Assembly: GCA_016190505.1 (NCBI GenBank)
Contig: JACPQM010000064.1
Span: 1-64,000, forward strand
Reading direction: 5' to 3'
Source: Chloroflexota bacterium
GTDB lineage: Bacteria > Chloroflexota > Dehalococcoidia > JACPQK01
DNA: 64,000 bases
In this document: in pieces, positions 36,148 through 43,733 of the stretch
Position numbering within the stretch: position 1 is the stretch's first letter
How the letters are laid out: the number at the start of each line of letters is the position of its first letter
Position numbers and translations under genes: made by a program
Notes under the pieces: model-generated
Database searches by the model: none
What the model saw: only the letters and a program-made list of their open reading frames with translations
What the model was told of the DNA's origin: nothing

Positions 36148-36468
36148 GTGAAGACACAGCGAACGGTAACGACCGGCCTGTCACTGGATGACATCATGCA
36201 AGTGCTGCGACCCCACTTGCCCGACCTGCGGAAGGAGCACGGAGTGAAGTACCTGGGTGTCTTCGGCTCCTACGTCCGAGGGGAGCAGGGGAAAGGCAGC
36301 GATGTAGATATACTCGTCGAGTATGTGGAGGCGCCCTCGATGTTCCGCTTCATCGCCCTCCAGGAGCATTTGGCAGAAATCCTTGGTGTGAACGTTGACC
36401 TGGTTATGAAAACGGCCCTCAAACCCACCATCGGAGAGCGCATCCTCGCCGAGGTTGTCGCGGTGTGA
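36148..36468 (+). CDS. mntA: MNT-family nucleotidyltransferase antitoxin (MntA-like)
   Basis: A GTG at 36148 preceded by AGGAGG gives 106 residues. The minimal nucleotidyltransferase signature is GSYVRGEQGKGSDVDILV (GSx10DxD). MntA-type antitoxins add AMP groups to the HEPN toxin near its active site and so block it. It overlaps the HepT gene by four bases. The pair sits immediately behind the Fe-S subunit gene. Confidence 0.9.
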   Translation: MKTQRTVTTGLSLDDIMQVLRPHLPDLRKEHGVKYLGVFGSYVRGEQGKGSDVDILVEYVEAPSMFRFIALQEHLAEILGVNVDLVMKTALKPTIGERILAEVVAV

Positions 36469-36830
36469 AGAGGAAGCGGGCTCGTCTCGATTACCTGCGG
36501 GACATGCTGGCTTACGCGGAGAAGGCCGAGGCCTTCGTAGGCCAGATGGACTACGAGAGCTTCAGGGTCAACGAAGAGAGGACGTTGGCGGTTGTCCGCG
36601 CCCTCGAGATCATTGGCGAGGCCGCAAGAAACATCCCTGTGGAGATGCGAAGGCGCCACTCTGATGTGCCCTGGTCCAAGATGGTGAGCATGCGCAACAT
36701 CGTTATTCACGGCTACTTTGGGGTGGATTCAGAGGTGATCTGGAAAACCGTGCACGAGGACCTGCCACCCCTCCGCGCCGCTCTGGCGCGAATATTGGCA
36801 GACCTGGAAGGCGGAGGGAAGCTTGCCTGA
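36465..36830 (+). CDS. hepT: HEPN toxin, HepT-like (DUF86)
   Basis: A 121-residue all-helical DUF86 protein with the catalytic and modification motif RNIVIHGYF (R-x4-H-x-Y), Tyr being the residue AMPylated by MntA in studied pairs. ALEIIGEAARNIP is the typical second helix. It is an RNase toxin, silenced by the adjacent MNT protein. Its stop overlaps the start of the Fe-S gene tail remnant. Confidence 0.9.
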   Translation: MKRKRARLDYLRDMLAYAEKAEAFVGQMDYESFRVNEERTLAVVRALEIIGEAARNIPVEMRRRHSDVPWSKMVSMRNIVIHGYFGVDSEVIWKTVHEDLPPLRAALARILADLEGGGKLA

Positions 36831-36975
36831 AGCTGCCGAGATTGGGCGAGGTGGCGTCCACCCACCGCCTGCTGGAGGACCAGAAGACCGGGCCGAGCCT
36901 CCAGTACAACAAAGACCCCGAGCTAGGCACTATCAAGGGCCGCCGCGGCAAGGTGTATACAGACGTAACGTGGAG
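36830..36975 (+). pseudogene. Degenerate second copy of the Fe-S subunit 3' end
   Basis: Translation gives STHRLLEDQKTGPSLQYNKD then PELGTIKGRRGKVYTDVT, which matches the last 38 residues of the gene at 35365-35973. The stop codon is lost, and third-position changes show it is diverged, not a recent duplicate. Similarity continues into the 3' flank, including a CCTCTCCC hairpin and the terminator at 37066. Nothing of the Fe-S gene's front part is present. Confidence 0.85.
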
Positions 36976-37065
36976 CAGTGCCCTCACCCCTTCGTCCTTC
37001 TGGGGAAGGACCCAGGGCAGGCCTAAACCTCTCCCGAAGGGAGAGAGGACTAGCACACGCAAACA

Positions 37066-37099
37066 AACAGCCCCCCGAAGCTACCTTCGGGGGGCTGTT
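37066..37099 (+). terminator. Terminator hairpin after the remnant
   Basis: AACAGCCCCCCGAAG (37066-37080) and its complement CTTCGGGGGGCTGTT (37085-37099) are followed by GTGTTTTC. It is homologous to the hairpin at 36030-36060. Confidence 0.8.
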
Positions 37100-37339
37100 G
37101 TGTTTTCTAGTGACAGGTAGATTTGCCGTCCAGTTTTGCGGCCAATTCGGATGGCGTGCGGGCGGGCACGAGTTCGCCGGCTATGTTTTGGGCGGCGCGG
37201 TCGGCGCCAGTTGAAGGCATGTCGCACGGCGGCGGCAAGAAAGGTCCTCTCGTTTGGAGGTGTGGTGTCCTCACCTTGTTCCGTGCTACAATCCGAAACG
37301 GGGCAGACTGGCTGGTTGGACGCAACGGAGAAGGAAGAT

Positions 37340-37828
37340 ATGGCTGAGGTGGAAGATAGATACATCTTGGAACGAGTCGATAACCAGTTCTCCTACTTCG
37401 ATTCGAATGCCATGCGGAATCAGCGTCGCTATCGCACACTCAAGCGCACTGCCATGGTCTGCAACATCATGACCACCTTGACTATTGCATTGGCGTTCAC
37501 TGTGCCCGATGCCTTCCGTACTTGGATGAGCATTGTTGCGCTGTTGCTCTCAGCGGTCGTGCTTGCAACCTACCAGTGGGAGGAGTCCGAGAACTATGGT
37601 GCCAAGTGGGAGAAGTTCCGATTGGTCGCAGAACAACTGAAGTCGGAACGAGAACTCTATCTGGAAAAAGCGGGAAGGTATGCCGTGGCGGATGACGGGG
37701 AGCGACGCAGGCTGTTCGTCGAGACCGTTGAGTCCATTATTAGGGGGACTGACATGTCTTACTTCACGCTCATGGTAGAGCCAGGACGCCGAATCGAGAA
37801 ACGGCTGAAGGGACTGGACCGCGACTGA
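37340..37828 (+). CDS. DUF4231/SLATT-like two-helix membrane protein
   Basis: The ATG at 37340 follows AAGGAAG; the frame upstream to 37136 is not protein-like. The 162-residue product has a charged N-terminus, two adjacent membrane helices (about residues 38-55 and 62-80) and a C-terminal helical region with EESENYGAKWEKFRLVAEQL and KSERELYLEKAGRY. This is the DUF4231/SLATT arrangement, proposed in comparative genomics to be pore-forming or membrane effectors controlled by nucleotide signals. It stands 38 bases before a TIR gene on the same strand. Confidence 0.75.
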   Translation: MAEVEDRYILERVDNQFSYFDSNAMRNQRRYRTLKRTAMVCNIMTTLTIALAFTVPDAFRTWMSIVALLLSAVVLATYQWEESENYGAKWEKFRLVAEQLKSERELYLEKAGRYAVADDGERRRLFVETVESIIRGTDMSYFTLMVEPGRRIEKRLKGLDRD

Positions 37829-37866
37829 CAAGGCGCATCCGCGACTGCCAAGTGGGGGTAGCATAG

Positions 37867-38289
37867 ATGTCAATGTGGTACCATCTTTTTATCAGTCACG
37901 CGTGGAGGTACGGCGACGACTACGATCGCCTGTGCCACTTGCTAAATAACGCCTCTGGCTTCAGGTGGCTGAATTGGAGTGCGCCAGAGGACAAACCTGC
38001 CATACCCCCTTGGATGACCGTGCCGAATGATGTTGTCCTGCGCGAGATCGCCAACAAGATCGGCATGGCAGACTGTGTTCTTGTCATCGCGGGGATGTAC
38101 GCCACCTACAGTGATTGGATCCAGGCAGAAATGGACTTAGCGCACAGCATGGGCAAGCCGCTAGTTGGAATCAAGCCGTGGGGCAGTGAGCGGATGCCAC
38201 GGGCAGTCTACGAACGAACTATCGAAGACGTCGGATGGAACACAGACTCTATTGTGGAAGCCATACGACGACGTTGTTCCCCAAGATGA
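37867..38289 (+). CDS. ThsB-like TIR-domain protein (DUF1863)
   Basis: A 140-residue single-domain protein with the start YHLFISHAWRYGDDYDRL, then WLNWSAPEDKPAIPPW, CVLVIAGMYATYSDWIQAEM and LAHSMGKPLVGIKPWG. These are the conserved blocks of the MTH538/DUF1863 TIR family to which Thoeris ThsB sensors belong, and the Glu in WIQAEMDLA is the expected catalytic position. In Thoeris this protein makes a cyclic ADP-ribose-type signal on phage infection. Here no ThsA (SIR2-SLOG or TM-macro) is present; the partner seems to be the DUF4231 protein. Confidence 0.85.
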   Translation: MSMWYHLFISHAWRYGDDYDRLCHLLNNASGFRWLNWSAPEDKPAIPPWMTVPNDVVLREIANKIGMADCVLVIAGMYATYSDWIQAEMDLAHSMGKPLVGIKPWGSERMPRAVYERTIEDVGWNTDSIVEAIRRRCSPR

Positions 38290-38381
38290 GGGGTGTTAGT
38301 GTGCTGTACGACAACGCTGGGCCTGCCCAGCGAGCTGGCGGGCGGTCAGCACATGCCCAGGTTCCGTGACTCCCCGTCCGC

Positions 38382-38411
38382 GGTGGGTTTCGTTTCACTT
38401 CACCCACCCTA
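38382..38411 (+). repeat. GGTGGGTTTCGTTTCACTTC-type repeat, copy 1
   Basis: A stem-loop repeat (GGTGGGT...ACCCACC) found again at about 39231-39260 with two changes. The copies bracket the second MNT-HEPN pair. Confidence 0.65.
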
Positions 38412-38414
38412 CGA

Positions 38415-38469
38415 CTTTAGCCACACCCTTTTCAGATAGGGGCCGCTCCAGTAGAACTGCCCGACCATA
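38415..38469 (-). pseudogene. Remnant of the 3' end of a solute-binding protein gene
   Basis: Read on the minus strand this encodes SGQFYWSGPYLKRVWLK, matching the last residues (SGSFYWSGPYLERVWLEK) of the protein encoded at 39924-41627. Nothing else of the gene is present. Two TA modules lie between remnant and intact gene end. Confidence 0.8.
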
Positions 38470-38557
38470 GCGCCATGCTATAATCTGTTGGCGCAGCATG
38501 CTACAGCGCGCACGTTGTCACAAGGCGTGGTGGCCCGAAGGCTGATCGAAAACGACC

Positions 38558-38854
38558 ATGACACGCGATGAAGTTTTGGCGGTGCTGTCAGCTCACCGAG
38601 ATGAAATCCAGCGCCTCGGGGTGCGCTCCCTTGCCCTTTTTGGCTCGGTCGCCCGAAATGAAGCTGGGCCAGACAGCGACGTGGATCTCCTCGTGGAGTT
38701 CGATAACAGACCTGTGGGGCTTTTCCATTACGCGCGTGTGCAGCGATACCTGGAGACCCTTCTGGGTGTGCCCAAGGTGGATCTGGTGCTGCGACGGGCG
38801 GTGTTGGAGGAGCTAAGGGAAGAGATCTACGGGGCAGCGGTCAATGTCCTCTAG
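38558..38854 (+). CDS. mntA: MNT-family nucleotidyltransferase antitoxin
   Basis: A 98-residue protein with ALFGSVARNEAGPDSDVDLL (GSx10DxD) and a downstream third acidic strand VDLVL. It belongs to the MntA class but is clearly different from the 36148 copy. It overlaps the HEPN gene by 11 bases. A TATAAT-like -10 lies at 38479-38484. Confidence 0.9.
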   Translation: MTRDEVLAVLSAHRDEIQRLGVRSLALFGSVARNEAGPDSDVDLLVEFDNRPVGLFHYARVQRYLETLLGVPKVDLVLRRAVLEELREEIYGAAVNVL

Positions 38855-39206
38855 ACCGCGCGTGTGGAGGCTCCGCCTCCGGCACATCATGGAGGCGGCG
38901 GCCAAGATACGCGGCTACTCCGAGGGCATGACATTCGAGCAGTTTAGCGCCGCCTCAATGGTCGTGGACGCCGTGATACGAAACCTGGAGGTGATTGGAG
39001 AGGCTGCCCGACATATTCCGCTCGATGTTGAAGAAGCCTATCCTCAGGTGCCCTGGGCAGACATGCGGGCGATGCGCAATATCCTGGCTCACGAATACGA
39101 GAGCGTTGACTTGAGCGTCGTCTGGGACACCATCCGGAACGACCTTCCGCCCCTGGTCCCGCTGCTCCAGGCTGTGCTGGAGGCGAACGATCTCCCCGAC
39201 AGGTAA
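38844..39206 (+). CDS. hepT: HEPN toxin, HepT-like (DUF86)
   Basis: A 120-residue helical toxin with the active motif RNILAHEYE (R-x4-H-x-Y) and NLEVIGEAARHIP, as in the other HepT of this window. Partner of the MNT protein at 38558. The two MNT-HEPN pairs are only distantly alike, so they were gained separately rather than by recent duplication. Confidence 0.9.
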   Translation: MSSRPRVWRLRLRHIMEAAAKIRGYSEGMTFEQFSAASMVVDAVIRNLEVIGEAARHIPLDVEEAYPQVPWADMRAMRNILAHEYESVDLSVVWDTIRNDLPPLVPLLQAVLEANDLPDR

Positions 39207-39341
39207 GCAGCGCAGGTTCTTGCTTGTCGCTGGTGAGTTTCGTTTCACTTCACGCACCCTATGCTTGCTCCCATCAGTCCGGCATCGTGCTATCCTGTCT
39301 GTGGGCTAAACGTTAGTAACGGCAAGGTGTGAGGTGGCGCA

Positions 39342-39560
39342 ATGACCAAGCTACTGGGAAAAGCCGTGGCGGAGCTATCCAAGCTTCCGGAGAAAGAACA
39401 GGATGCCGTCGCTGCGTGGCTCCTGGAGGAACTGACTTCGGAGCGGCGCTGGGACCGATTGTTCTCTGCGTCCCATGATAAGTTGGCTGCGCTAGCAGAC
39501 GAAGCGCTAGATGAGCATCATGGGGGTGGCACGGAAGAGCTTGATCCAGACAGCCTGTGA
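39342..39560 (+). CDS. Small antitoxin of a RelE-type module
   Basis: A 72-residue protein with LGKAVAELSKLPEKEQDAVA and an acidic C-terminus, typical of short RelB-like antitoxins. The stop overlaps the toxin's GTG start (GTGA). It lies in the same island as the MNT-HEPN pairs. Confidence 0.8.
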   Translation: MTKLLGKAVAELSKLPEKEQDAVAAWLLEELTSERRWDRLFSASHDKLAALADEALDEHHGGGTEELDPDSL

Positions 39561-39826
39561 TCTCCCGTACCACCGGAACGTTCCGCAAAGCGTTCTCACG
39601 CCTGCCGGAGCATGTTCAGCGCCAGGCCAGAGATGCCTACAGGCTCTTCAGGGATGATTCATACCATCCCAGTCTATGGTTCAAGCAAGTCCATCCGACG
39701 AGACCCATCTACTCTATTCGCGTTAGCCGAGGCTATCGGGCCGTTGGCACCGTTGAAGGGGATACTGTCATCTGGTATTGGATCGGGTCCCATGGGGACT
39801 ACCAAAAGCTGATTTCTCGCATGTAG
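39557..39826 (+). CDS. RelE/HigB-type toxin
   Basis: An 89-residue toxin with FRKAFSRLPEHVQRQARDAY and VHPTRPIYSIRVSRGYRAVG, then a final WIGSHGDYQKLI strand. The His and Tyr in SHGDYQ are those usual for this RelE subgroup. It probably degrades translated mRNA. Confidence 0.88.
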   Translation: MISRTTGTFRKAFSRLPEHVQRQARDAYRLFRDDSYHPSLWFKQVHPTRPIYSIRVSRGYRAVGTVEGDTVIWYWIGSHGDYQKLISRM

Positions 39827-39850
39827 AACGCCGTGACCGCGGCTAGAACG

Positions 39851-39884
39851 AGACGGCCCCCGATTCCTCGGGGGCCGTCTTTGT
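39851..39884. terminator. Bidirectional terminator between toxin and solute-binding gene
   Basis: AGACGGCCCCCGA...TCGGGGGCCGTCT followed by TTGTCT on the plus strand, between convergent genes ending at 39826 and 39924. Confidence 0.8.
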
Positions 39885-39900
39885 CTCTGGGTGCGTGGCG

Positions 39901-39927
39901 CCGGGGCGGTCCGCGAATCGCCCCTAC
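39901..39927. repeat. Palindrome over the stop codon of the minus-strand solute-binding gene
   Basis: On the minus strand GTAGGGGCGATTCGCGGACC and its completing CGCCCC provide the TAG stop of the gene at 39924-41627. Confidence 0.65.
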
Positions 39928-41627
39928 TTCTCCAGCCACACCCTTTCCAGGTACGGGCCGCTCCAGTAGAAGCTGCCAGACCACAGGAAACCTTTGACCC
40001 AGGGCTGGAAGAAGGCGAAGTCGAAGGGGATGGGGGTGACAAAGGCGTAGGCCTGGTCCACCACCCGGTCCTGGATCTTGAACGCCAGCGCCTGCCGTTG
40101 GGACTCGTCCTTGGCTATCAGCATCTCGTCTATCAGCGAGTCCAATGTCGGGTCATTGAGGTGGCTCCGGTTGAGGTTGAAGCCTGCCTTGCTGTGGAAA
40201 CGCCCCAGGTCGTCCAGGGGCTCTCCCGAGACAGTGAGGCCATAAAGCAAGTCAGCGTAGGTGCCTCTCAAGGCGGTGCTGGACCAGGCGCCGTACTCGA
40301 CCCAGTTGGGTTGGACCTTGATGCCCACCTCCCCCAGCATGGCGATGAGGGCCTCCACGATCTCCACGTATGGGGACCGGTAGTAGGGGGTGGCGGTCAA
40401 GGAAGTCGTAAAGCCGCTGGGGAACCCCGCCTCGGCTAGAAGCTTCTTGGCCTCTGAGGGGTTATGGGTCAGGTAATTCCTGATCTCCGGTGGGAACTGA
40501 TCGGCGGCCTGGACCAGGGGACTGATGCCCGCGGGGTAAATCGCCACCGGCGAGGCCTCACCCTGGAGCACCGTCTTCACCAGGGCCTCCCGGTCAATGG
40601 CCATGGAGATGGCCCGTCTCACGCGGATGTCAGCAAAGGGGCTATCGGCCTTGTCGGTGCGCATCCAGAGCTTGCCCGGGCCGGAAAACTGCGAGCACTT
40701 CTGGACCTGTAGGTTGCGAGCGGTGGCCTGTAGCTCTTTGGCGGCGGTAACCGGTAGCTCGCCAAACCACAGGTCCAGCTTACCGGCCCGGAGGGTAGCC
40801 ATGCGCGTGCTCTGGTCGCCCATGATAAGCTGGGTCATCTGGTCCACATAGGGAAGGCCCTGCTTCCAGTACGTCGGGTTGCGTCCAAACACCAGTTTGA
40901 CGCCGGGAACGTACTGGTCGAAGGTGAAGGGCCCTGAGCCTATGTAGGTCTCCGGGGCCTCGAAGCGCCCCTTGGCATCGGCGGCCTCCTTGGGCAACAC
41001 GGGGGAGCCGTAGAAGGACGCCATATACAGGTCCAGGATAGGGGCCGGACCGTCCGTGGTCACCTGCACCGTGGTCGCATCCAGCGCCTTCGCCGACTTG
41101 ACGTGCTCAGGCAAGCTGCCTAGCCCACGTCGCGGGGCCTCCATGGACCGCATCAGGCTGTAGGCCACGTCCTCGGAGGTGAGCTCGCGGCCATTCACGG
41201 GGGGCTTGTTCTGGAACTTGATGCCCTGGCGCACCTTGATCTCGAAGGTAGTGTCGTTGATCCAGCGCCAGCTCTCGGCCACCTCGGGGTTTATAGTGGC
41301 CTGGCAGGGCTCCTTCAAAGGGATACTAGTGGCCATGAGGCTGAATACGGCCTGGTAGGTCTCCCGGGTGTCCCTGGCGCCGCCGGGCGTATAGTCGGGG
41401 TCCCAGCTCTGGGGATCGCCCCGCTTCATGACCACCAGCGACCCGCCGCGAACAGGCCCCTTGGCCGCTGTTGGGGCAGCCGTAGGAGCCACGGTTGGGG
41501 CTGCGGTAGGCGTGGGTTTGCCCGGCGCCGCCGTGGGCACGGGCGTGGCCGTGGCTGCGGGACCACAGGCTGCGACCACCAGCAGCAACACACCCATGAT
41601 GGTGAGCAGACGCCTCTTCCCTAGCAA
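39924..41627 (-). CDS. Family-5 extracellular solute-binding lipoprotein
   Basis: A 567-residue SBP_bac_5 protein. I prefer the TTG at 41627, with GAGGT before it, which gives the signal MLGKRRLLTIMGVLLLVVAAC and an early lipobox; the open frame extends to a TTG at 41663. An Ala/Pro/Thr linker leads into the binding fold (KFQNKPPVNGRELTSEDVAY, DREALVKTVLQGEA). No transporter genes adjoin. The upstream gene on the same strand is an arylmalonate-decarboxylase-like protein, which may act on the captured compound. A fragment of a related gene's 3' end lies at 38415-38469. Confidence 0.9.
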   Translation of the reverse strand: MLGKRRLLTIMGVLLLVVAACGPAATATPVPTAAPGKPTPTAAPTVAPTAAPTAAKGPVRGGSLVVMKRGDPQSWDPDYTPGGARDTRETYQAVFSLMATSIPLKEPCQATINPEVAESWRWINDTTFEIKVRQGIKFQNKPPVNGRELTSEDVAYSLMRSMEAPRRGLGSLPEHVKSAKALDATTVQVTTDGPAPILDLYMASFYGSPVLPKEAADAKGRFEAPETYIGSGPFTFDQYVPGVKLVFGRNPTYWKQGLPYVDQMTQLIMGDQSTRMATLRAGKLDLWFGELPVTAAKELQATARNLQVQKCSQFSGPGKLWMRTDKADSPFADIRVRRAISMAIDREALVKTVLQGEASPVAIYPAGISPLVQAADQFPPEIRNYLTHNPSEAKKLLAEAGFPSGFTTSLTATPYYRSPYVEIVEALIAMLGEVGIKVQPNWVEYGAWSSTALRGTYADLLYGLTVSGEPLDDLGRFHSKAGFNLNRSHLNDPTLDSLIDEMLIAKDESQRQALAFKIQDRVVDQAYAFVTPIPFDFAFFQPWVKGFLWSGSFYWSGPYLERVWLEK

Positions 41628-41743
41628 GTCAACACCTCGCGTTTCAAGAATCCTGGTTGCCAACAGAACGCTGACCTCTCTCCCGGCCTCTCCCCGACAC
41701 GGGGAGAGGAGTTGGGATTCCCCTTTCCGCTTGGGGCTAGGGG

Positions 41744-42583
41744 TCAGGACGTGCCTCGGCTCAAGCTAGCCAGTAGTGTGCCCCGGCCCGGGATGGCCTC
41801 GTGGACCTCGAGGCGGTAGAGGACCTCCCAGATCTGAGCGCAGAGGCTAGATATCACTGGCCTGTGCACATCCGCCTCTAGCGGTTGCAGTATGTCCATG
41901 GTAGTGACGCCCCCGCCGGAAATAACCACCGCCTCGGCCTTGGGCGCGTGCTTGGCCACCATCTTGGCGGCTTTGTAGACCAGGCCGATGGGGATTCGGC
42001 TATGGGGCGGGAACAGTGCGTGGTCCACCTCCTGGCGGTTAGCGAACAGGCCCTGCTGGATGAAGTGCTCCATGGCCACCACCTTGATTCCAGCATCCTC
42101 CAGGAACTTGGTGTACTTCTGGGCCAGGTCATCGGTATAGTAGGTGCAGGCCACCGCCACCGAGCCTAGCCCCAGCTTCTTGAGCGAGTCAATGACTGCC
42201 AGGCCCATCATGACGTAGGGGATGCCGGTCATCTTCTCAATCTTGGCGTGAAGCTCTCGCGTGAAGCGCAGGCCGTCAGCCACCACGAAAGAGAAGGGGG
42301 TGCCCGATTGGGCGATACAGTCCACCTGGGCTTCTTTGAGCGCGAGGCAGCAGTTCTCCAACTGCTGCGCTGCCTGGGCAATGTTCTCTGTGGTCAGCCC
42401 CTTGGCGAAGCCGGGGACATAGGTCATGGTCTGGCACACGGAAAAGCCCTGGGGGGCCACCCGCAGGAACTCCATGGGGTCAGTGGATACGACGGGGGGT
42501 GAGATGAAGCCTACCCGGCCTCGCCAGCCGGGGTCCTGGAGCCATTGCACTGGGGTAGTGCCTGACGCCGCCTCTGGTGCCAT
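41744..42583 (-). CDS. Arylmalonate decarboxylase/maleate isomerase-like protein
   Basis: A 279-residue member of the Asp/Glu racemase superfamily. SGTPFSFVVADGLRF corresponds to the first active-site loop and VVISGGGVTTMDILQPLE to the second, which in arylmalonate decarboxylase is SCGG with the catalytic Cys. Here that Cys is Gly, and the first loop also lacks Cys, so the standard thiol chemistry seems impossible. It has AAGGAGG six bases before the ATG. It may be a non-racemising decarboxylase variant or a binding protein. Confidence 0.82.
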   Translation of the reverse strand: MAPEAASGTTPVQWLQDPGWRGRVGFISPPVVSTDPMEFLRVAPQGFSVCQTMTYVPGFAKGLTTENIAQAAQQLENCCLALKEAQVDCIAQSGTPFSFVVADGLRFTRELHAKIEKMTGIPYVMMGLAVIDSLKKLGLGSVAVACTYYTDDLAQKYTKFLEDAGIKVVAMEHFIQQGLFANRQEVDHALFPPHSRIPIGLVYKAAKMVAKHAPKAEAVVISGGGVTTMDILQPLEADVHRPVISSLCAQIWEVLYRLEVHEAIPGRGTLLASLSRGTS

Positions 42584-43111
42584 ACGTCCTCCTTCACACG
42601 AATCACCGGGTCAAGAGACAGGAAGTACCAAGGATAGTTTAGGGCGGCACAAGCGGAGCGTCAAGACGAGACGACAGCCCAGAAGCACCATCTGCGCATT
42701 TGCCCAAGAACGCCATGGTTCACCAATATCCTCAACGCCGGCATACGTAGCGGCAATTCATGAATTGCCGCTACGCTTGTACCCAGCCACGCCGGTATAG
42801 GCGGCTTGGAGATCTGTCGGTGGATTTTGGACAGCCAAAATCCGCTACCTCTTATGTCTACCGGTAGGGCAGTTTTCTCACCCAGGTGGTGCACCAACGC
42901 GTAGGGGCGACCGGCCGGTCGCCCCTACGGTTTGACCGGATCTCGGGGTGTCCCCAAGGCGCTGGGTTTTCCTGGTCTTCGTTTTTGATGGCGGATCAAG
43001 GACAGGCTACAGGCTACGGGCTTTTGATATTGGGCACGCTCCCGAAGTCTGAAGCCCGAAGCCTGTAGCCAGAATCGCCGGAGGCGTGTTGCCCTATACT
43101 GGAATCAGGCA
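42584..43111. other. Gene-free stretch dominated by repeats
   Basis: It contains a GCGGCAATTCATGAATTGCCGC palindrome-like block (about 42748-42774), composite repeat copy B (42832-43006) and GAAGCCTGTAGCC-type repeats (43003-43072). I see no gene. A TATACT at about 43096 may be the -10 of the archease gene. Confidence 0.65.
42832..43006 (+). repeat. Dispersed composite repeat, copy B
   Basis: Nearly identical to 27851-28026. The central palindrome (42900-42929) is a perfect 30-bp inverted repeat with arms CGTAGGGGCGACCGG. Just upstream, GGTGGATTTTGG (42820-42831) is the complement of the repeat's own left end, so the repeat start itself forms a hairpin. Confidence 0.8.
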
Positions 43112-43525
43112 ATGAAGAAGTACCGTCCCATCGAGCACACCGCCGACATCGGCCTGGTGGCCTATGGGCGTGACCTCGGAGAGTGCTTCTCCAACGCGGC
43201 CTGGGGCCTGTTCAGTTGCATCACCGATCTGCGCCGGGTGCGCCCCGAAGAAGTGCGAGAGGTGCGTGTCGAGGCGGGCGACACCGAGGCGCTGCTGGTG
43301 GACTGGCTTAACGAGCTACTTTTCCTCTTCGACTCAGAGGGGTTCTTGGGCCGGCGCTTCGATGTCGTAGAGATTGGAGATGGCCGCCTCCGAGCGCGGG
43401 TGTGGGGCGAGCGCCTGGACCCGGAGCGGCACCGGACGCGCATCGCGGTCAAGGCTACCACTTATCACCAGCTCCAGGTGGTGCAGCGGGACGGCTGGCG
43501 CGCCCGGGTCATATTCGACGTGTGA
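43112..43525 (+). CDS. Archease
   Basis: The 137-residue archease begins KKYRPIEHTADIGLVAYGRD, with the metal-binding Asp, and ends VKATTYHQLQV, with the family's conserved His segment. Archease stimulates the RNA ligase RtcB and widens its nucleotide use. An rtcB gene lies 4.3 kb downstream on the same strand (47819-49312), separated by two solute-binding protein genes; the pair is often adjacent elsewhere. Confidence 0.93.
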   Translation: MKKYRPIEHTADIGLVAYGRDLGECFSNAAWGLFSCITDLRRVRPEEVREVRVEAGDTEALLVDWLNELLFLFDSEGFLGRRFDVVEIGDGRLRARVWGERLDPERHRTRIAVKATTYHQLQVVQRDGWRARVIFDV

Positions 43526-43556
43526 GAGTTCTGGGTCTGGGGCTTCAGGGTTCCGC

Positions 43557-43585
43557 TTGACAGGTTCCGGCGAACCGGGTATAAG
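43557..43585 (+). promoter_or_regulatory. Promoter of solute-binding protein gene
   Basis: TTGACA (43557-43562), a 17-bp spacer and TATAAG (43580-43585). A leader of about 140 bases precedes the ATG at 43734. Confidence 0.75.
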
Positions 43586-43733
43586 TTACACATCGCCTCC
43601 ACCCGGCGACACCCAGGCCTTGATGGACCAGCAGACGAGATTGGTCGCAGCCGAGGAGACCGCCTCGGGATATGGTAGGTCCAGGGCACGGCAACTGACC
43701 TGCGCGCCGTGCGTTCCACATGGGAGGCCCAAT

